Shown here piece after piece: positions 1 through 8,244 of a stretch of DNA of 64,000 nucleotides (position 1 is the stretch's first letter; the number at the start of each line of letters is the position of its first letter). The notes under the pieces are model-generated. The model had not been told where the DNA came from. It saw only the letters and a list, made by a program, of their open reading frames with translations, and searched no databases. This DNA is from Ulvibacterium marinum. GTDB taxonomy: Bacteria > Bacteroidota > Bacteroidia > Flavobacteriales > Flavobacteriaceae. The position numbers were made by a program, and so were the translations under genes. Location: the NCBI RefSeq assembly GCF_003626755.1, contig NZ_RBCJ01000002.1, positions 496,001 to 560,000 on the forward strand, in the 5' to 3' direction.

Positions 1-313
1 AATCTTGGTGCATTTCACCCTCAAAAATGGGGAATTTGAGATTCATATAGCTATTGTAATGCATCCGATCCTTACAGTGCGCTATGTTGGACATGGACCA
101 TTTTGAACCAATGGCCCTAAATTGTTCATTGCTATCAGCAGCCTGCTGTATCAACTTTTGAATTTCTACAGCAACATCCTTATATTTTTCAAATCCAGAA
201 AGACCAGAGGAGTTCTTTTCCAATTTTGTGGTCAGAAAAAGTTTTAAAGGGAATGGGCCGTTCTTATGTAGCGTATCCCAACGTGTACGGTTATCAATTT
301 TGGTTGTGGCCAT
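1..313 (-). CDS. FAD-binding (PCMH-type) oxidase-like protein, N-terminal fragment
   Basis: This is an open frame on the minus strand that starts at the ATG complementary to 311-313 and runs off the left edge; about 104 residues are visible. Around residues 52-70 it has the pattern of the first half of a PCMH-type FAD domain: a helix beginning VEIQKLIQQA, then FRAIGSKWSMS, which resembles the RAxGSGHSxS nucleotide-binding turn of FAD-linked oxidases such as aldonolactone oxidases. There is no signal peptide. The start lies one base after the stop of the lipoprotein gene at 315-659, so the two are probably co-transcribed. The family call rests on this short motif only; the rest of the FAD domain and the substrate domain are outside the window, so the substrate cannot be given. 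Confidence 0.5.
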   Translation of the reverse strand, partial: MATTKIDNRTRWDTLHKNGPFPLKLFLTTKLEKNSSGLSGFEKYKDVAVEIQKLIQQAADSNEQFRAIGSKWSMSNIAHCKDRMHYNSYMNLKFPIFEGEMHQD

Positions 314-314
314 A

Positions 315-659
315 TTACATGCTATTTTCCTTAATGCAAACGTATTTTACATTTACCTTCTTCCTTCCTCCAAAGGTGACCAGGTTTAATAGAATACCCC
401 CAAAAGTGTTTCTATACTCCACAGTATGTAGTGCCCCTGATTCACAATCTGAAATATTAAAGTAGTCGGCTCCTGTTGTCAGCTTCTTAAAAACTACTTT
501 TTTTTGAACAGTGCGAACATAGTACCCACTATAGTATGGGTCTCCACCCTCTGTATCCTTTGGCTCCCATTGACCGTTTTCTACTTGAAAACGTACAGAA
601 TAGCAAGAGGTCATGGTCCAGACCAAACCGAAACACAACGTTATTTTAAGTAAACGCAT
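315..659 (-). CDS. Bor/Iss-like small lipoprotein
   Basis: A 114-residue protein read from the ATG at 657-659. A longer frame starting at 701 exists, but the internal Met is followed directly by a hydrophobic segment ending TMTSC, a good lipobox with Cys near residue 18, so the shorter start is preferred. The C-terminal half has the layout of Bor/Iss lipoproteins: a cysteine-containing segment (SDCESG), then HTVEYRNTFGG, a hydrophobic stretch (ILLNLVTFG) and a final strand ending VKYVCI. In phages and enterobacteria Bor-type lipoproteins sit on the cell surface and affect serum survival; the role in flavobacteria is not known to me. It overlaps nothing and is followed after one base by the flavoprotein gene at 1-313. 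The family call is by pattern; an unrelated small lipoprotein is possible. Confidence 0.5.
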   Translation of the reverse strand: MRLLKITLCFGLVWTMTSCYSVRFQVENGQWEPKDTEGGDPYYSGYYVRTVQKKVVFKKLTTGADYFNISDCESGALHTVEYRNTFGGILLNLVTFGGRKKVNVKYVCIKENSM

Positions 660-1089
660 ATCAAAACATTTAAAAGTTATATTCCAAATTGCTGTGAGCA
701 CAAGGGTAATCCGTCAAAGATTTAGAGGAAGGTAATCATCTAAGATGATGTTTAAAGATATTGTTTTTATTTTATAATCTTACAGATTTTGAAGGTAAAA
801 TCCGAGTACATAAACCTAGCTACATCATATTCCTAAAATTTCCGGCAACCCTTTCCTTAAAAATTGAATGATTACACTTTATCGAAAACAAAATAAAAGA
901 AGGAGTAAAATCCGTTTTCCGGTATTCAAAAATTTAGCAAACCTAGAGTCGTATTTTAACGCCTTTTAAAATCAATAGACCTTGATCGTACAGTTCACTA
1001 CATAGATTGTCCAACTCATTACATTTAATTTTCTTGGAACAATAATCTACAGCATCTTTGAGCTATCATCAATCAAAAAACGAACAATC
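660..1089. other. Intergenic region between divergent genes
   Basis: Very AT-rich 430-base stretch between the leftward lipoprotein gene and the rightward SSDHH-repeat gene. It must hold both promoters. I see a short palindrome at 735-749 (6-base arms, 3-base loop) but no convincing TTTG/TAnnTTTG pair and no coding sequence. Confidence 0.5.
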
Positions 1090-2547
1090 ATGATCAATCT
1101 ATCTAAAGTTTTCCTCGGTATGCTATTGAATTTGTTAGTACTTCTTTTTTGGGTAAGTACCGGAGAGGCCCATGCACAAAAACATTACTCCTCCGTTAGC
1201 GTGAACAAGAACAATGGAAAGACTACCATTACGGTCAAAAATGGCAACAAAAAGAGTTTTTCGTTAGAATTTGAAGGGGACATCACATTATCAGATGACG
1301 ACAAGGACATTAAGGCCATTTCAAGGGGTGGTTATATGGAAATTAAAAAATCTGCATTCGGTAATCGGCGACGTATTTTTATGGAGCCTGGAACCAACGG
1401 GAAGCTCATCAAGAAGTATTATGTAGGCGGTTCGGAGGAAAACTTCGAATCCGAAGGAAGAAAATGGCTGGCCGAAATACTTCCGGAAGTGCTTCGGTCA
1501 TCGACCTTGGGGGCCAAACAACGGGTAAATCGGTTCTATAAAAAAGGAGGTTCCCAAGCCGTGCTTCAAGAAGTCGGAAATATGGATAGCGACCATGTTA
1601 AATCCACATATATAAGACTTTTATTGGACAAAAACCCGAATAACAATGATTTGACGGCCATATTGAACGTTGTTGGAAATGATATCAGCTCCGATCACCA
1701 CAAAGCACAAATCCTTAAACACAAAACGAAGACATTTTTATCTACAGATGGTACAACAGCCGCTTATATAGAAGCAACAGGTAAAATAAGTTCCGACCAT
1801 CACAAGGCGGAAGTACTCAAAAAATCCATAAGGGACGGTGAAATTTCCGAGACTCGGATGAAATCCCTTTTCGCGATTACCGAAAATATCAGTTCTGACC
1901 ATCATAAGGCACAAGTGTTGTTGACCGTATTGAAAAACAGGCCTCTCAATACCGAAAACATTAACGTATTGATCGCCACATCGCAAAGCATCAATTCCGA
2001 CCATCACAAGGAACAGGTTTTGAAAGCCGCCCTTGCCTCTCCCCAACTTTCGAGAAGTGGTTATAATGTGCTTCTTAAATCCATATCCACTATGAGTTCA
2101 GATCATCATAGCGCAAATGTTTTTTCTGCGGTATTGGACAAAAAATTGGATGGAAAATCCTTAACGGATGTACTTCAATTGGTGAATCGTAGTATGAGTT
2201 CCGACCATCACAAGGCCCAGGTATTGAAGAAGGCTGTCCAAAAACAAGACCTTGACGGAGGTAGTTTAGAAGCCCTGCTTTCAGCGCTAAAAGGGATGAG
2301 TTCCGATACGCATCAGGCAGAGGTGTTCAAGCAACTGGCAAAGAAAAGTTTTAACTCCAATCAATTGATCAATATCCTCGCTGCCACCAGGAGCATGAGT
2401 TCCGATCATCACCAATCAATATCCTTGATGGCATATGCCCAAGCTGTACGGGAAATGGGCGATACGGTTAAGGAAGCCTATAGGAATGCATGTGGCAGCA
2501 TATCATCGGAGTTACACTACGGAAGAGCTATCCGTGCCATTCAATAA
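1090..2547 (+). CDS. Exported SSDHH-repeat alpha-solenoid-like protein
   Basis: A 485-residue protein with a signal peptide (hydrophobic residues about 8-24, ending near GEAHAQ). Residues about 30-120 are a beta-rich, charged domain. From about residue 165 to the end there are ten units of roughly 30-40 residues, each carrying a version of (I/M)SSDHHKAxVL; the last ones degrade to SSDTHQAEV and SSELHYGRA. The remaining residues of each unit look helical, so a HEAT-like solenoid is likely. I know the related ISSDYEKAEVL-type repeat from periplasmic regions of bacterial signalling proteins, but cannot name a function. It is the first gene ahead of two LytS-like proteins and a LytTR regulator, so it may be their periplasmic sensor partner (inference). 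The repeats contain DHH, but this is not a DHH phosphoesterase because none of the other catalytic motifs occur. Confidence 0.7.
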   Translation: MINLSKVFLGMLLNLLVLLFWVSTGEAHAQKHYSSVSVNKNNGKTTITVKNGNKKSFSLEFEGDITLSDDDKDIKAISRGGYMEIKKSAFGNRRRIFMEPGTNGKLIKKYYVGGSEENFESEGRKWLAEILPEVLRSSTLGAKQRVNRFYKKGGSQAVLQEVGNMDSDHVKSTYIRLLLDKNPNNNDLTAILNVVGNDISSDHHKAQILKHKTKTFLSTDGTTAAYIEATGKISSDHHKAEVLKKSIRDGEISETRMKSLFAITENISSDHHKAQVLLTVLKNRPLNTENINVLIATSQSINSDHHKEQVLKAALASPQLSRSGYNVLLKSISTMSSDHHSANVFSAVLDKKLDGKSLTDVLQLVNRSMSSDHHKAQVLKKAVQKQDLDGGSLEALLSALKGMSSDTHQAEVFKQLAKKSFNSNQLINILAATRSMSSDHHQSISLMAYAQAVREMGDTVKEAYRNACGSISSELHYGRAIRAIQ

Positions 2548-2569
2548 TTTGAGCCTCTACTTCAACTGC

Positions 2570-2611
2570 CCAAATACTCCTGTTACTATACTGTAATATT
2601 GAGTATTTTGG
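2570..2611 (+). promoter_or_regulatory. Long hairpin just upstream of the LytS start
   Basis: Arms 2570-2579 (CCAAATACTC) and 2601-2611 (GAGTATTTTGG) pair with one bulged T; the loop can fold further through TTAC/GTAA. The 3' arm ends four bases before the ATG of the kinase at 2616. There is no T-tract, so it is not an ordinary terminator. It could limit ribosome access or serve as a processing site that separates expression of the abundant repeat protein from the kinases (inference). Confidence 0.45.
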
Positions 2612-2615
2612 TAGG

Positions 2616-3653
2616 ATGAAGTGGATTTCCAAGGATTTTTTATACCAACCGACCGTGAGGATACACCTAATTCTGATTTTTACAGGTTTTCTACTTGGGA
2701 TACTTGTCTATGGCTTTGTGAATTTTAGCGGTTTCCAAAGCACCAGCGAATTTGTTCTAAGTGGGCTTTTGGGAATATTACTTTCATATGCCGCCCATTT
2801 TAGCAATCCCCTGATCAGTAGGCTAATTCCATGGAAAAGGCAACCAGGATTACGGTTGTTGTCCGGTATTTTAATACATGCGGTAATTGGTCAAGTCCTG
2901 GTTTTTGGGATACTTTGGATCTATGACCAATGGCTAGGGGCATCTTCCCTTTTTATATCGGACACTAAAGATATCTTACTAAAAATCGGAATTCTTCTAT
3001 TTTGTACGGCACTGATTTATAACATCATCTATTTTGCCTTTCATTCTTATTATGAATATTCGAAAGGACAGGTAATGGAAGCACAATTGAAACGGAAACA
3101 GATCCAACTACAACTTACCGCCTTAAAATCACAGTTGAGTCCACATTTTCTCTTCAACAGCATTAATACACTTTCTTCCTTATTTCAAAAAGACACCCAA
3201 AAAGCCGAATTATTTATACGGTCCCTTGCAGGTTCCTACGAATATGTGCTTCATAAATACGAATCGCCTTTAGTAAGCGTGGCCGAGGAGCTATCCTTTG
3301 TGCAAGCCTATTATTTTTTAATGAAAACCCGTTTTGGAGAACAGTTTCGTTTGGATATACAGTTTCCAGATTACGTGCTCCAGAGTAAAATACCCCCTTT
3401 AACCCTTCAAATGTTGGTTGAAAATGCAGTAAAGCACAACGTAATGGGCCCTGCACAACCCTTGGAAGTTAAAATGTCGATTATGGATGAAAGGATAAAG
3501 GTTTCCAATATTAAAACCGGTAAACATAAGAAAATAGACTCTTTAAAGATTGGATTGCGGAATATTGCCTCACGCTATGAATTATTGGCCAACAAATCCA
3601 TAGAAATAATCGATGACCGAAGTTTCACCGTAACATTACCCTTGATACCGTGA
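2616..3653 (+). CDS. LytS-family sensor histidine kinase (canonical)
   Basis: A 345-residue inner-membrane kinase. Four hydrophobic segments lie at about residues 16-38, 46-62, 82-103 and 120-142, followed by a short coiled linker and the His_kinase dimerisation domain with SPHFLFN, the phospho-acceptor being His177. The HATPase domain has an intact N-box, VENAVKHN at 268-275. In this family the kinase phosphorylates a LytTR response regulator; here the regulator is at 4665-5420. The stop overlaps the GTG start of the next gene by four bases (GTGA), so the two kinase-like proteins are translationally coupled and probably made in equal amounts. The final glycine-rich G-box is short, as is common in LytS-type proteins. 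Confidence 0.85.
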   Translation: MKWISKDFLYQPTVRIHLILIFTGFLLGILVYGFVNFSGFQSTSEFVLSGLLGILLSYAAHFSNPLISRLIPWKRQPGLRLLSGILIHAVIGQVLVFGILWIYDQWLGASSLFISDTKDILLKIGILLFCTALIYNIIYFAFHSYYEYSKGQVMEAQLKRKQIQLQLTALKSQLSPHFLFNSINTLSSLFQKDTQKAELFIRSLAGSYEYVLHKYESPLVSVAEELSFVQAYYFLMKTRFGEQFRLDIQFPDYVLQSKIPPLTLQMLVENAVKHNVMGPAQPLEVKMSIMDERIKVSNIKTGKHKKIDSLKIGLRNIASRYELLANKSIEIIDDRSFTVTLPLIP

Positions 3654-4684
3654 AAAAACTATTTGTACACCATCCACTATTTAGGCTTCTGAGCCCCTTG
3701 TTCAGCGGCACCTTGGTGTACTTACTTATTTTACTTATCAATAATAACATTGGGCAATTGCAGGAAACTTTTCTTGGGCAGGAATTGTATGTATGTATTG
3801 GTTTGGCATATCTCATACAGGAATATGCAAGGCTCTCCCTGCTTTGGTTTGAACGTTGGTCACAACCCAGAAATTTTGTGTTGAAATTGGTGCTACATCT
3901 CATTGGCTCGGTCGTTATCGGTATAGGCTTGGTTTCGGCTGCCATCTATCTTTATTTCACGTACGTCCTCGGATATACGCCCAATCATAGGGAGCTGTTT
4001 ATTTTCAATAGTATATTTTCTTTGATTACCTTGATTTATTTGGTGCTATACCTAAGTTATCAGTTTTTGTACAAGGTGAACACTGAGCTCATTACCGGAG
4101 AGATTTTGGCGAAGGAAGAAATCGAAGCTGATTTTCGACGGTTCAAAAAAGGAATCAATCCCGAACTTCTATTTGAAAGTCTTGAATCATTACTCGTTTT
4201 AATGAAGAAAGATACGAACCGGGCAGAACTTTTATGCGATCATTTTTCCAGTGTATACAGGTATATGTTGGCTCGGAAAAAACGGGAGCTGGTACCTTTT
4301 TTGGAGGAACTAAATGTACTGAACGAATTACTACAACTGCTGGCATATTTACCCTATAGGAAAATAACTTTGGGCAGGGTAGGGGTAACCGATACCTGGA
4401 TAATTCCCGGAAGTCTACTGACGGTGGTCGAAAGGATAATACGAAGCACCATTGTTTCGCCAGAGGCGCATTTGACATTTGATATTTTGGAGGACTCGGA
4501 TCGCATTTTGATTCAATATGTGCCAGAAGAGGTTTTAAGAGGCGGTTTCCATACGGAACGACTTAGCGATATTGCGGGAAGTTATCAATTTTACACAGAT
4601 AAGCCGGTACAGGTAGTAGTCAAAGAGCCCCTTAAAATAGTTGAAATTCCAAAACTAAAACTGGATGAAAATAGTCATTATTGA
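3650..4684 (+). CDS. LytS-like pseudo-histidine kinase
   Basis: A 344-residue protein with the same architecture and length as the preceding kinase: hydrophobic segments near residues 15-32, 44-58, 82-108 and 118-142, then a linker and a His_kinase-like domain. The phospho-acceptor motif has become NPELLFES, with Glu172 where the partner has His177. The N-box reads VVERIIRS, lacking the Mg-ATP-binding Asn and the following His, and no clear G-box follows. By sequence it should neither bind ATP normally nor autophosphorylate. Surrounding residues such as KKDTNRAELL, matching QKDTQKAELF of the first kinase, remain similar, so it looks like a retained duplicate and not a decaying gene. It starts at GTG coupled to kinase 1 and overlaps the regulator by 20 bases. 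It probably forms a heterodimer or acts as a regulatory subunit (inference). Confidence 0.8.
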   Translation: MKKLFVHHPLFRLLSPLFSGTLVYLLILLINNNIGQLQETFLGQELYVCIGLAYLIQEYARLSLLWFERWSQPRNFVLKLVLHLIGSVVIGIGLVSAAIYLYFTYVLGYTPNHRELFIFNSIFSLITLIYLVLYLSYQFLYKVNTELITGEILAKEEIEADFRRFKKGINPELLFESLESLLVLMKKDTNRAELLCDHFSSVYRYMLARKKRELVPFLEELNVLNELLQLLAYLPYRKITLGRVGVTDTWIIPGSLLTVVERIIRSTIVSPEAHLTFDILEDSDRILIQYVPEEVLRGGFHTERLSDIAGSYQFYTDKPVQVVVKEPLKIVEIPKLKLDENSHY

Positions 4685-5420
4685 GGACGAACATCTGGCG
4701 GCCGAAAAACTGGAGCGCTATCTCCTGAAATATAACAAGGATATCGAAGTATTGATTAAGCTATCTTCCCTTGAGACGGCCATTCCTTGGATAGGGGAGC
4801 ACCAGGAGACCGTGGATCTTTTCTTTATGGACGTACAACTTACGGATGGTTTGAGTTTCGAGATTTTTTCTGCTGTCTCCGTAAAAAAACCGGTGATTTT
4901 CACTACCGCCTTTGATGAATTTGCCATTGATGCCTTTAAGGTAAACAGCATAGATTACCTTTTAAAGCCCATTACTTTTACCGATCTTTCCAAAGCGTTA
5001 AAGAAACTAAAATCCCTACGGGAACAATTCTCCCAATACACCGAAATAAGTCCCCTAGTACAACTTGGCAAAAAGTCATATAAGGATCGTTTTCTGGTCC
5101 GGATAGGCAACCATATCCATTCCATACCCACCGAATCCATTGGGTATTTTTATGCCGAAGGTCGGGACGTATATTTAAGACGGACCAATGGCAAGAAGTA
5201 TCTTATTGAGTATACCCTGGAGTCACTTGAGGAATTATTGGATCCAAAAAAGTTTTTAAGGACGAATCGCAGTTTTGTTGTACATATCAATGCTATTGAG
5301 GATGTGGTCGTGTATGCCAACAGACGATTGAAACTAACGCTTAGCCCCAAAACTGAGAACGAATTAATAGTGAGTAGGGAAAAAGTAGCTCAATTTAAAT
5401 TGTGGTTTGAGGGAATATAG
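4665..5420 (+). CDS. LytTR-family response regulator
   Basis: A 251-residue regulator. The receiver domain (about 1-120) has the acidic pair at residues 8-9, the phospho-acceptor Asp56 in FFMDVQLTDG, Thr80/81 and Lys101 in the conserved YLLKPI. The LytTR DNA-binding domain occupies about residues 145-250, with FLVRIGNHIHSI at its start and FLRTNRSFVVHINAI as the usual core motif. It begins inside the end of the pseudokinase gene, closing a tight operon with 2616-3653 and 3650-4684. It should be phosphorylated by the canonical kinase. LytTR proteins bind direct repeats upstream of target promoters; I could not identify such sites here. Start ATG is clear. Confidence 0.88.
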   Translation: MKIVIIEDEHLAAEKLERYLLKYNKDIEVLIKLSSLETAIPWIGEHQETVDLFFMDVQLTDGLSFEIFSAVSVKKPVIFTTAFDEFAIDAFKVNSIDYLLKPITFTDLSKALKKLKSLREQFSQYTEISPLVQLGKKSYKDRFLVRIGNHIHSIPTESIGYFYAEGRDVYLRRTNGKKYLIEYTLESLEELLDPKKFLRTNRSFVVHINAIEDVVVYANRRLKLTLSPKTENELIVSREKVAQFKLWFEGI

Positions 5421-5440
5421 CACTATCCAAAGCCGTTACC

Positions 5441-5458
5441 CTGCTACTTTAAAAGCAG
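5441..5458 (+). terminator. Weak hairpin after the LytTR operon
   Basis: CTGCT at 5441-5445 pairs with AGCAG at 5454-5458, followed by TATTTCTTCT. The stem is only five bases, so this is a weak candidate for the operon's transcription end. Confidence 0.25.
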
Positions 5459-5626
5459 TATTTCTTCTAAATCTAAACTTTTCAAATCTGCTTGCAAAAA
5501 TGAAATTGCTGACTCATTGGTAAATGAAATTGAATGGAAAAATATAGCTAATTTTAGGCTTTATGTTGATTAGCTGCCAAGGCATCGCACTACAAACTCT
5601 GGTGATTAGATAAATACAAAATTAAA

Positions 5627-6190
5627 TTGAAAACCTTAGCCGAGTCCATAATGCTCCATTCCCATATGGACAAGAATGTAAAGAATGAGATACTGGCTCA
5701 ATTCAATCCACTTAAGTTAAAGAATAAGGAGCTTTTGGTAAAATCGGGTGAAATTGCCATGAGTATGATTTATATAGACTCTGGGTATCTCAGGATGTTC
5801 AATACGGATAGGGATGGCAATGAGGCAACGGTCTGGATCGGATCTAACGGGAAATTTATCACGGCCATTTCAAGTTTTGTCTTCCAGAAACCAAGCTTTT
5901 GGAATATTGAGGCAATTACCGATTCCCAAGTTCATATTATCCATAGGGATAAACATTTTCATCTATGTAAGAAGTATAGGGAGTGGCTCGATTTTGAAAA
6001 TTTTTTATTGTCAAAGACCTTGGCGGCATTGGAGTATCGCATGTTCGTTCAGATGAACTTAAGTGCACAAAAAAGGTATGATGAGTTTTTTAAGGGAAAC
6101 CCTTCCGTATTTAACCAAATTCCTTCGAAGTACATCGCTTCTTTTTTGGGCATGTCCCCAGAAACACTTAGCAGGGTTAGAAATAAGTAA
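5627..6190 (+). CDS. Crp/Fnr-family transcriptional regulator
   Basis: A 187-residue protein. Residues about 25-115 form a cyclic-nucleotide-binding-like jelly roll (LLVKSGEIAMSMIYIDSG, then the strand/turn region around TVWIGSNG). The C-terminal helix-turn-helix is the short Bacteroidota type with VFNQIPSKYIASFLGMSPETLSRVR; it ends right after the recognition helix. The PE-rich phosphate-binding cassette of true cAMP receptors is absent, so cAMP binding is not expected. The longest reading starts at TTG (5627); an ATG at 5651 would trim eight residues. I keep TTG because it leaves the usual N-terminal helix intact. The next gene starts 72 bases downstream on the same strand and may be a target or operon partner. 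Confidence 0.75.
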   Translation: MKTLAESIMLHSHMDKNVKNEILAQFNPLKLKNKELLVKSGEIAMSMIYIDSGYLRMFNTDRDGNEATVWIGSNGKFITAISSFVFQKPSFWNIEAITDSQVHIIHRDKHFHLCKKYREWLDFENFLLSKTLAALEYRMFVQMNLSAQKRYDEFFKGNPSVFNQIPSKYIASFLGMSPETLSRVRNK

Positions 6191-6262
6191 GCAAAGTTTT
6201 CTTGACGAAAATCAAGAAAAATTAAATTTGTTCGTTGTCTTTTTGCAACTTATAAATGCATT

Positions 6263-6628
6263 ATGACCACACAACAAATTGCAGACCGCCTGGTAAACCT
6301 TTTACGGGCAAAGAAGTTTATAGAAGCCCAGACTGAGCTGTATCACAAAGACATTTGGAGTAGGGAACCCCAGAACCATCCTTTTCCCTTACTAAAAGGT
6401 AAGGCCCGACTTATTGAAAAAGAAAGACAATTTTTAAAGGCGATACGCACCTGGCACGAATTTAAAGTGTCGGAACCTTTGGTTTCTAGGGACTATTTTA
6501 GCATATGTATGTATACGCATGTTGACCTAAGTACCGACCGTACTATAGAGATTGATGAAATCATAGTATATGGCGTAGATAACGATAAAATAATAAGTGA
6601 ACGCTTTTTTTATAAGACCAATGAGTAA
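6263..6628 (+). CDS. SnoaL/NTF2-like fold protein
   Basis: A 121-residue cytoplasmic protein with no signal peptide. Its pattern matches the SnoaL-like cone fold: an N-terminal helix (QIADRLVNLLRAKKFIEAQ), a strand with YHKDIWSREP, then helix and curved sheet strands (FKVSEPLVSRDYFSICM, DRTIEIDEIIVYGV). Such proteins bind small hydrophobic ligands or act as polyketide cyclase-like isomerases, but the family has many members of unknown function. It lies between the Crp-like regulator and another small SnoaL-like lipoprotein, so the pair may be regulated by 5627-6190. The specific ligand cannot be inferred. Confidence 0.65.
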   Translation: MTTQQIADRLVNLLRAKKFIEAQTELYHKDIWSREPQNHPFPLLKGKARLIEKERQFLKAIRTWHEFKVSEPLVSRDYFSICMYTHVDLSTDRTIEIDEIIVYGVDNDKIISERFFYKTNE

Positions 6629-6659
6629 AGGTTATTATTTACTTGTAAATATTATATCC

Positions 6660-7103
6660 ATGCAAAAAATAATATCGAGTATCGTATTCATCTTCCTTGT
6701 CCTAGTGAGCTGTAGCTCCGAAAAGCGAGAACCACATTATAACATTAAAGGACATCAAAGCCAGGTAATCGTCGATATGATAGAAGCAGTTAATCAAAAA
6801 AATGCTGAAAAATACGTAGCTGAATTTGCGGAAAACGTACGTGTATTGGTTGGGTCTACGTTAAAAGTTAAAGGTAGAAATGAATTAAAAGAAAACAGAG
6901 CGAAGCATTTTAAAGCGTATCCTAATCTACGTTCCGAAATTCAGTATCTAATTGAAATAGACAATAAAGTAATTATGCACGATAAAGTTTGGCTCAACTC
7001 TTCCGAAGAAAGGGGTAGGGATATCGTGGAAATTTTTGTTTTTGAAGATGGCAAGGTGATGGAGGTAGATGTAATTCAGTCAAAAGACTTTTTCAATAAA
7101 TAG
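6660..7103 (+). CDS. SnoaL-like lipoprotein
   Basis: A 147-residue lipoprotein from the ATG at 6660. A longer in-frame reading from 6597 overlaps the previous gene, but the Met at 6660 is followed directly by a hydrophobic core and the lipobox VLVSC (Cys near 17), so this start is preferred. After the signal, residues about 35-145 have the NTF2/SnoaL layout: helix QVIVDMIEAVNQKNAEKYVA, then strands FAENVRVLV, LKVKGRNELKEN and FVFEDGKVMEVDVI. It is likely anchored in the envelope, whereas its neighbour at 6263-6628 is cytoplasmic with the same fold, suggesting duplication with different localisation. No catalytic residues can be assigned. Confidence 0.6.
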   Translation: MQKIISSIVFIFLVLVSCSSEKREPHYNIKGHQSQVIVDMIEAVNQKNAEKYVAEFAENVRVLVGSTLKVKGRNELKENRAKHFKAYPNLRSEIQYLIEIDNKVIMHDKVWLNSSEERGRDIVEIFVFEDGKVMEVDVIQSKDFFNK

Positions 7104-7250
7104 GCTCCAAAAAAGCATCGAAAATTCTTCTTGAACAACAGGGCGTTGCCAATTTGAAAAACCGATTCAAAATCGGATGTGGACTTCCAAATGCATTTTC
7201 GCAAAAAACATTTAGATCTAAAATGGAGTGTATTCAACTCCCAATCCCAT

Positions 7251-7281
7251 TTTAGATTAATGGCCACATTGATTAACTTTA
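7251..7281 (+). promoter_or_regulatory. Candidate Bacteroidota promoter for membrane LytTR gene
   Basis: TTTA at 7251-7254, a 19-base spacer, then TAACTTTA at 7274-7281. Each element differs from TTTG/TAnnTTTG by one base. It would give a leader of about 43 bases to the ATG at 7331. Confidence 0.4.
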
Positions 7282-7330
7282 TATGAAAATGTAAAGAAGT
7301 CAAGGTATTGTCTTCCACCACCTAGATAGA

Positions 7331-8086
7331 ATGAAAACCAGAAATTTCGTAGTGTTGACCATATCCATTGCAGTCGTTCTTGGACTGCTAATTTATTGGA
7401 GGGAATACGCTACTCGAGATCAGGTTGCCCTGTATCATGTAGTCCTATGGCAAATTGGAATTTGGATGCCATGGGTTTTGGGTTTCAAAATCTTGGAACA
7501 AATCATTGGAAAAATTTCAAAAACCAAATTTGGGATACTACTATTAATAGGGACATGTATAACTTGGGTAGGACTTCATTTCGGTTGGTTCTTTTTTATA
7601 AGCTCCAATTTTAGCCCTTATCTAGGATTACCCGGATCCCGATTCGGGGTATATCGATATTTCTTTATTTTTTGGACACTTATCGATATTGGCCTAATAT
7701 GGTTCATAATCGATAAATTAAAATCGGTTAAGGATGAAGAATTACCTCCACCCTTATTATTTGAACTGACCCGGGGAAATAACAAATACTTTTGTGAACC
7801 TTCACAGATCCATTGGTTGGCGGCCGAAAACTACTATACCAAATTATCTACCACGGAAGGTGTTTTTGTGATGCGAAAACCGCTTAAATCTTTTCATGAC
7901 CTACTCCCCCAGGATATGTTCAGGAGGATTCACAGATCTACTATTATCAATGTGAACTATGTATCCGAACTGGAAAGAGGTAATGGTCAAAATCTCGAAG
8001 TGATCATGAAGGATGGAACACGGCGTAAGGTCAGCAGAAATTTTGTTAAGGAAATTACGCTTTTTTTTAAGGATAGGACATATTAA
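7331..8086 (+). CDS. Membrane-anchored LytTR-domain regulator
   Basis: A 251-residue protein with four membrane segments (about residues 7-23, 35-55, 68-92 and 105-128) followed by a cytoplasmic LytTR DNA-binding domain (about 148-250; core FRRIHRSTIINVNYVSEL). It has no receiver domain, so it is a one-component regulator in which the membrane region itself must sense the signal. A similar architecture, with a different membrane part, is found at 31127-31867. It stands alone between the SnoaL-like lipoprotein and the molybdenum hydroxylase cluster starting at 8245, and may control one of these neighbours (inference). The start ATG is well placed after an AT-rich leader. Confidence 0.82.
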   Translation: MKTRNFVVLTISIAVVLGLLIYWREYATRDQVALYHVVLWQIGIWMPWVLGFKILEQIIGKISKTKFGILLLIGTCITWVGLHFGWFFFISSNFSPYLGLPGSRFGVYRYFFIFWTLIDIGLIWFIIDKLKSVKDEELPPPLLFELTRGNNKYFCEPSQIHWLAAENYYTKLSTTEGVFVMRKPLKSFHDLLPQDMFRRIHRSTIINVNYVSELERGNGQNLEVIMKDGTRRKVSRNFVKEITLFFKDRTY

Positions 8087-8244
8087 CTCCGTTCGCTATC
8101 AAAACCTTGCCCGTTCACTGCACATCCTATTTTTCATCTCACAAATTGGGTAAGTTTAAGCTATAGATTTAGGCTTCATATCGCAATAGTTGCCCTTTTA
8201 TTTAGTAATCGATTCCGAAAAATTACAACCCAAAATATAGCTTT

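Noticed and set aside
1738-2046. Minus-strand frame of 102 codons inside the repeat gene
   Set aside because: It is a by-product of the repeats on the other strand and has no start context or family match.
1090-2547. Repeated DHH motif as a sign of a DHH-family phosphoesterase
   Set aside because: DHH enzymes have the motif once with other spaced Asp/His motifs; here it recurs in every short repeat of an exported protein.
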